Shown: in pieces, positions 63,613 through 64,000 of the stretch | Layout of the letters: every line of letters begins with the position of its first letter | How positions within the stretch are numbered: position 1 is the first letter of the stretch | NCBI RefSeq assembly: GCF_001421325.1 | Contig: NZ_LMJY01000012.1 | Location: 434,001 to 498,000 of the forward strand | Direction: 5' to 3' | DNA from: Novosphingobium sp. Leaf2 | GTDB taxonomy: Bacteria; Pseudomonadota; Alphaproteobacteria; Sphingomonadales; Sphingomonadaceae | Length of the DNA: 64,000 bases | Position numbers and translations under genes: made by a program | The notes under the pieces: model-generated | What the model saw: the letters and a program-made list of their open reading frames with translations, nothing else | Database searches by the model: none | What the model was told of the DNA's origin: nothing

Positions 63613-64000
63613 TCAGGCGAGCCGCAGGCGGCGTTCGGCAAAGGCGTAAAGCGGCCGCCACAACAGGCGGTTGAAAGCGATGACGAAGATCGACATGACG
63701 GCGATGCCCAGCGCCACGCGGGGATAATCGCCCGCTGCAGTCGCCTTGGCGATGTAGCTGCCCAGCCCCGCTGCCTCCAGCCGCGCATTCCCCCATGATA
63801 CCGCTTCGGCCACGATGCTGGCGTTCCACGATCCGCCCGATGCGGTCAGCGCGCCGGTAACGTAATACGGGAAGACGCCGGGCAGCGCGACCTGGCGCCA
63901 CCATTGCCATCCCTTCACGCCGAACATGCCAGCCGCTTCCCGCAAGTCGGTGGGAATGGCGCTGGCGCCGGCGATTACGTTGAACAGGATATACCACTGG
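63613..64000 (-). CDS. ABC transporter permease, C-terminal part
   Basis: The open frame enters from the right edge and ends at 63613, giving 128 residues. The EAA loop of importers is visible (DLREAAGMFGVKGWQWWRQV) followed by LPGVFPYYVTGALTASGGSW and a last membrane helix (VALGIAVMSIFVIAFNRLLW). It is the membrane partner of the ATPase gene 30 bases downstream, and of the nitrate/sulfonate type. The start lies outside the window. Confidence 0.92.
   Translation of the reverse strand, partial: QWYILFNVIAGASAIPTDLREAAGMFGVKGWQWWRQVALPGVFPYYVTGALTASGGSWNASIVAEAVSWGNARLEAAGLGSYIAKATAAGDYPRVALGIAVMSIFVIAFNRLLWRPLYAFAERRLRLA

Noticed and set aside
1..64000. CRISPR array, rRNA, tRNA or intact insertion sequence
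   Set aside because: No regularly spaced repeats, no rRNA or tRNA structure and no transposase pattern was seen on reading.

Overview
The window is a GC-rich, densely coded stretch of a bacterial chromosome. Gene content points to an alphaproteobacterium of the sphingomonad type (Novosphingobium/Sphingomonas-like). The pointers are an F1FO-ATPase zeta-subunit gene, two HWE-family sensor kinases, a bacteriophytochrome with its heme oxygenase, a CrtZ-type carotenoid hydroxylase, CsbD and DUF2171 stress genes, and several sites of the form GGAAC-N16-CGTT, the pattern of the alphaproteobacterial general stress sigma factor EcfG. The genus is an inference. No rRNA, tRNA, CRISPR array or intact insertion sequence was found.

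Positions 1-11879 hold a ter (tellurite/stress) island. Five TerD/TerA/TerC-family genes are followed without a break by a TerD-like/trypsin-like protease fusion and a four-gene module: PRTase-TRSP, HAD hydrolase, StiP-PELOTA and a C-C bond lyase. Published comparative genomics links that module to synthesis of a nucleoside-like metabolite. An AIM24 protein closes the run, and a TelA gene with a helical partner converges on it. The start of a further gene, possibly a helicase-type protein, runs off the left edge on the other strand.

Positions 12000-14420 carry a single-domain response regulator, a GAF-PAS-HWE kinase and CsbD. Positions 14467-21697 carry a PepSY/flavodoxin reductase and a TonB-dependent receptor, divergent around a perfect palindrome that resembles an iron operator, then a hybrid histidine kinase. 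Next come the malic enzyme-phosphotransacetylase fusion, a diguanylate cyclase, an OPT transporter, a nucleotidyltransferase, DUF2171, a GGDEF-EAL protein, an AT-rich orphan membrane gene, a PilZ protein and a winged-helix regulator with a degenerate receiver.

Positions 34170-42450 hold two divergent operons. One is mrp, a molybdenum hydroxylase large subunit and hemH; the other is hflK, hflC and an HtrA protease. After a strong terminator comes a gene-poor AT-rich patch (42505-42950) with a decayed small gene, a small membrane ORF lacking a normal start, and an 8-bp direct repeat at both ends. It looks like a remnant of transferred DNA.

Positions 43224-50850 are mostly housekeeping: nadE, sufE, a DUF454 gene, crtZ, leuC-(small membrane protein)-leuD, the ATPase zeta subunit, and the bolA-grxD pair of iron-sulfur signalling. 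The right end has a Nudix hydrolase, a second PilZ protein, an MFS sugar transporter, a Tyr-rich lipoprotein, a PhoX phosphatase, a Crp/Fnr regulator, the bphO-bphP photoreceptor operon, an M23 peptidase and part of an ABC importer. The stress-type promoters lie in front of bphO, the lipoprotein gene, DUF2171, csbD, the response regulator and the Crp gene, which suggests one shared regulon scattered over the window.
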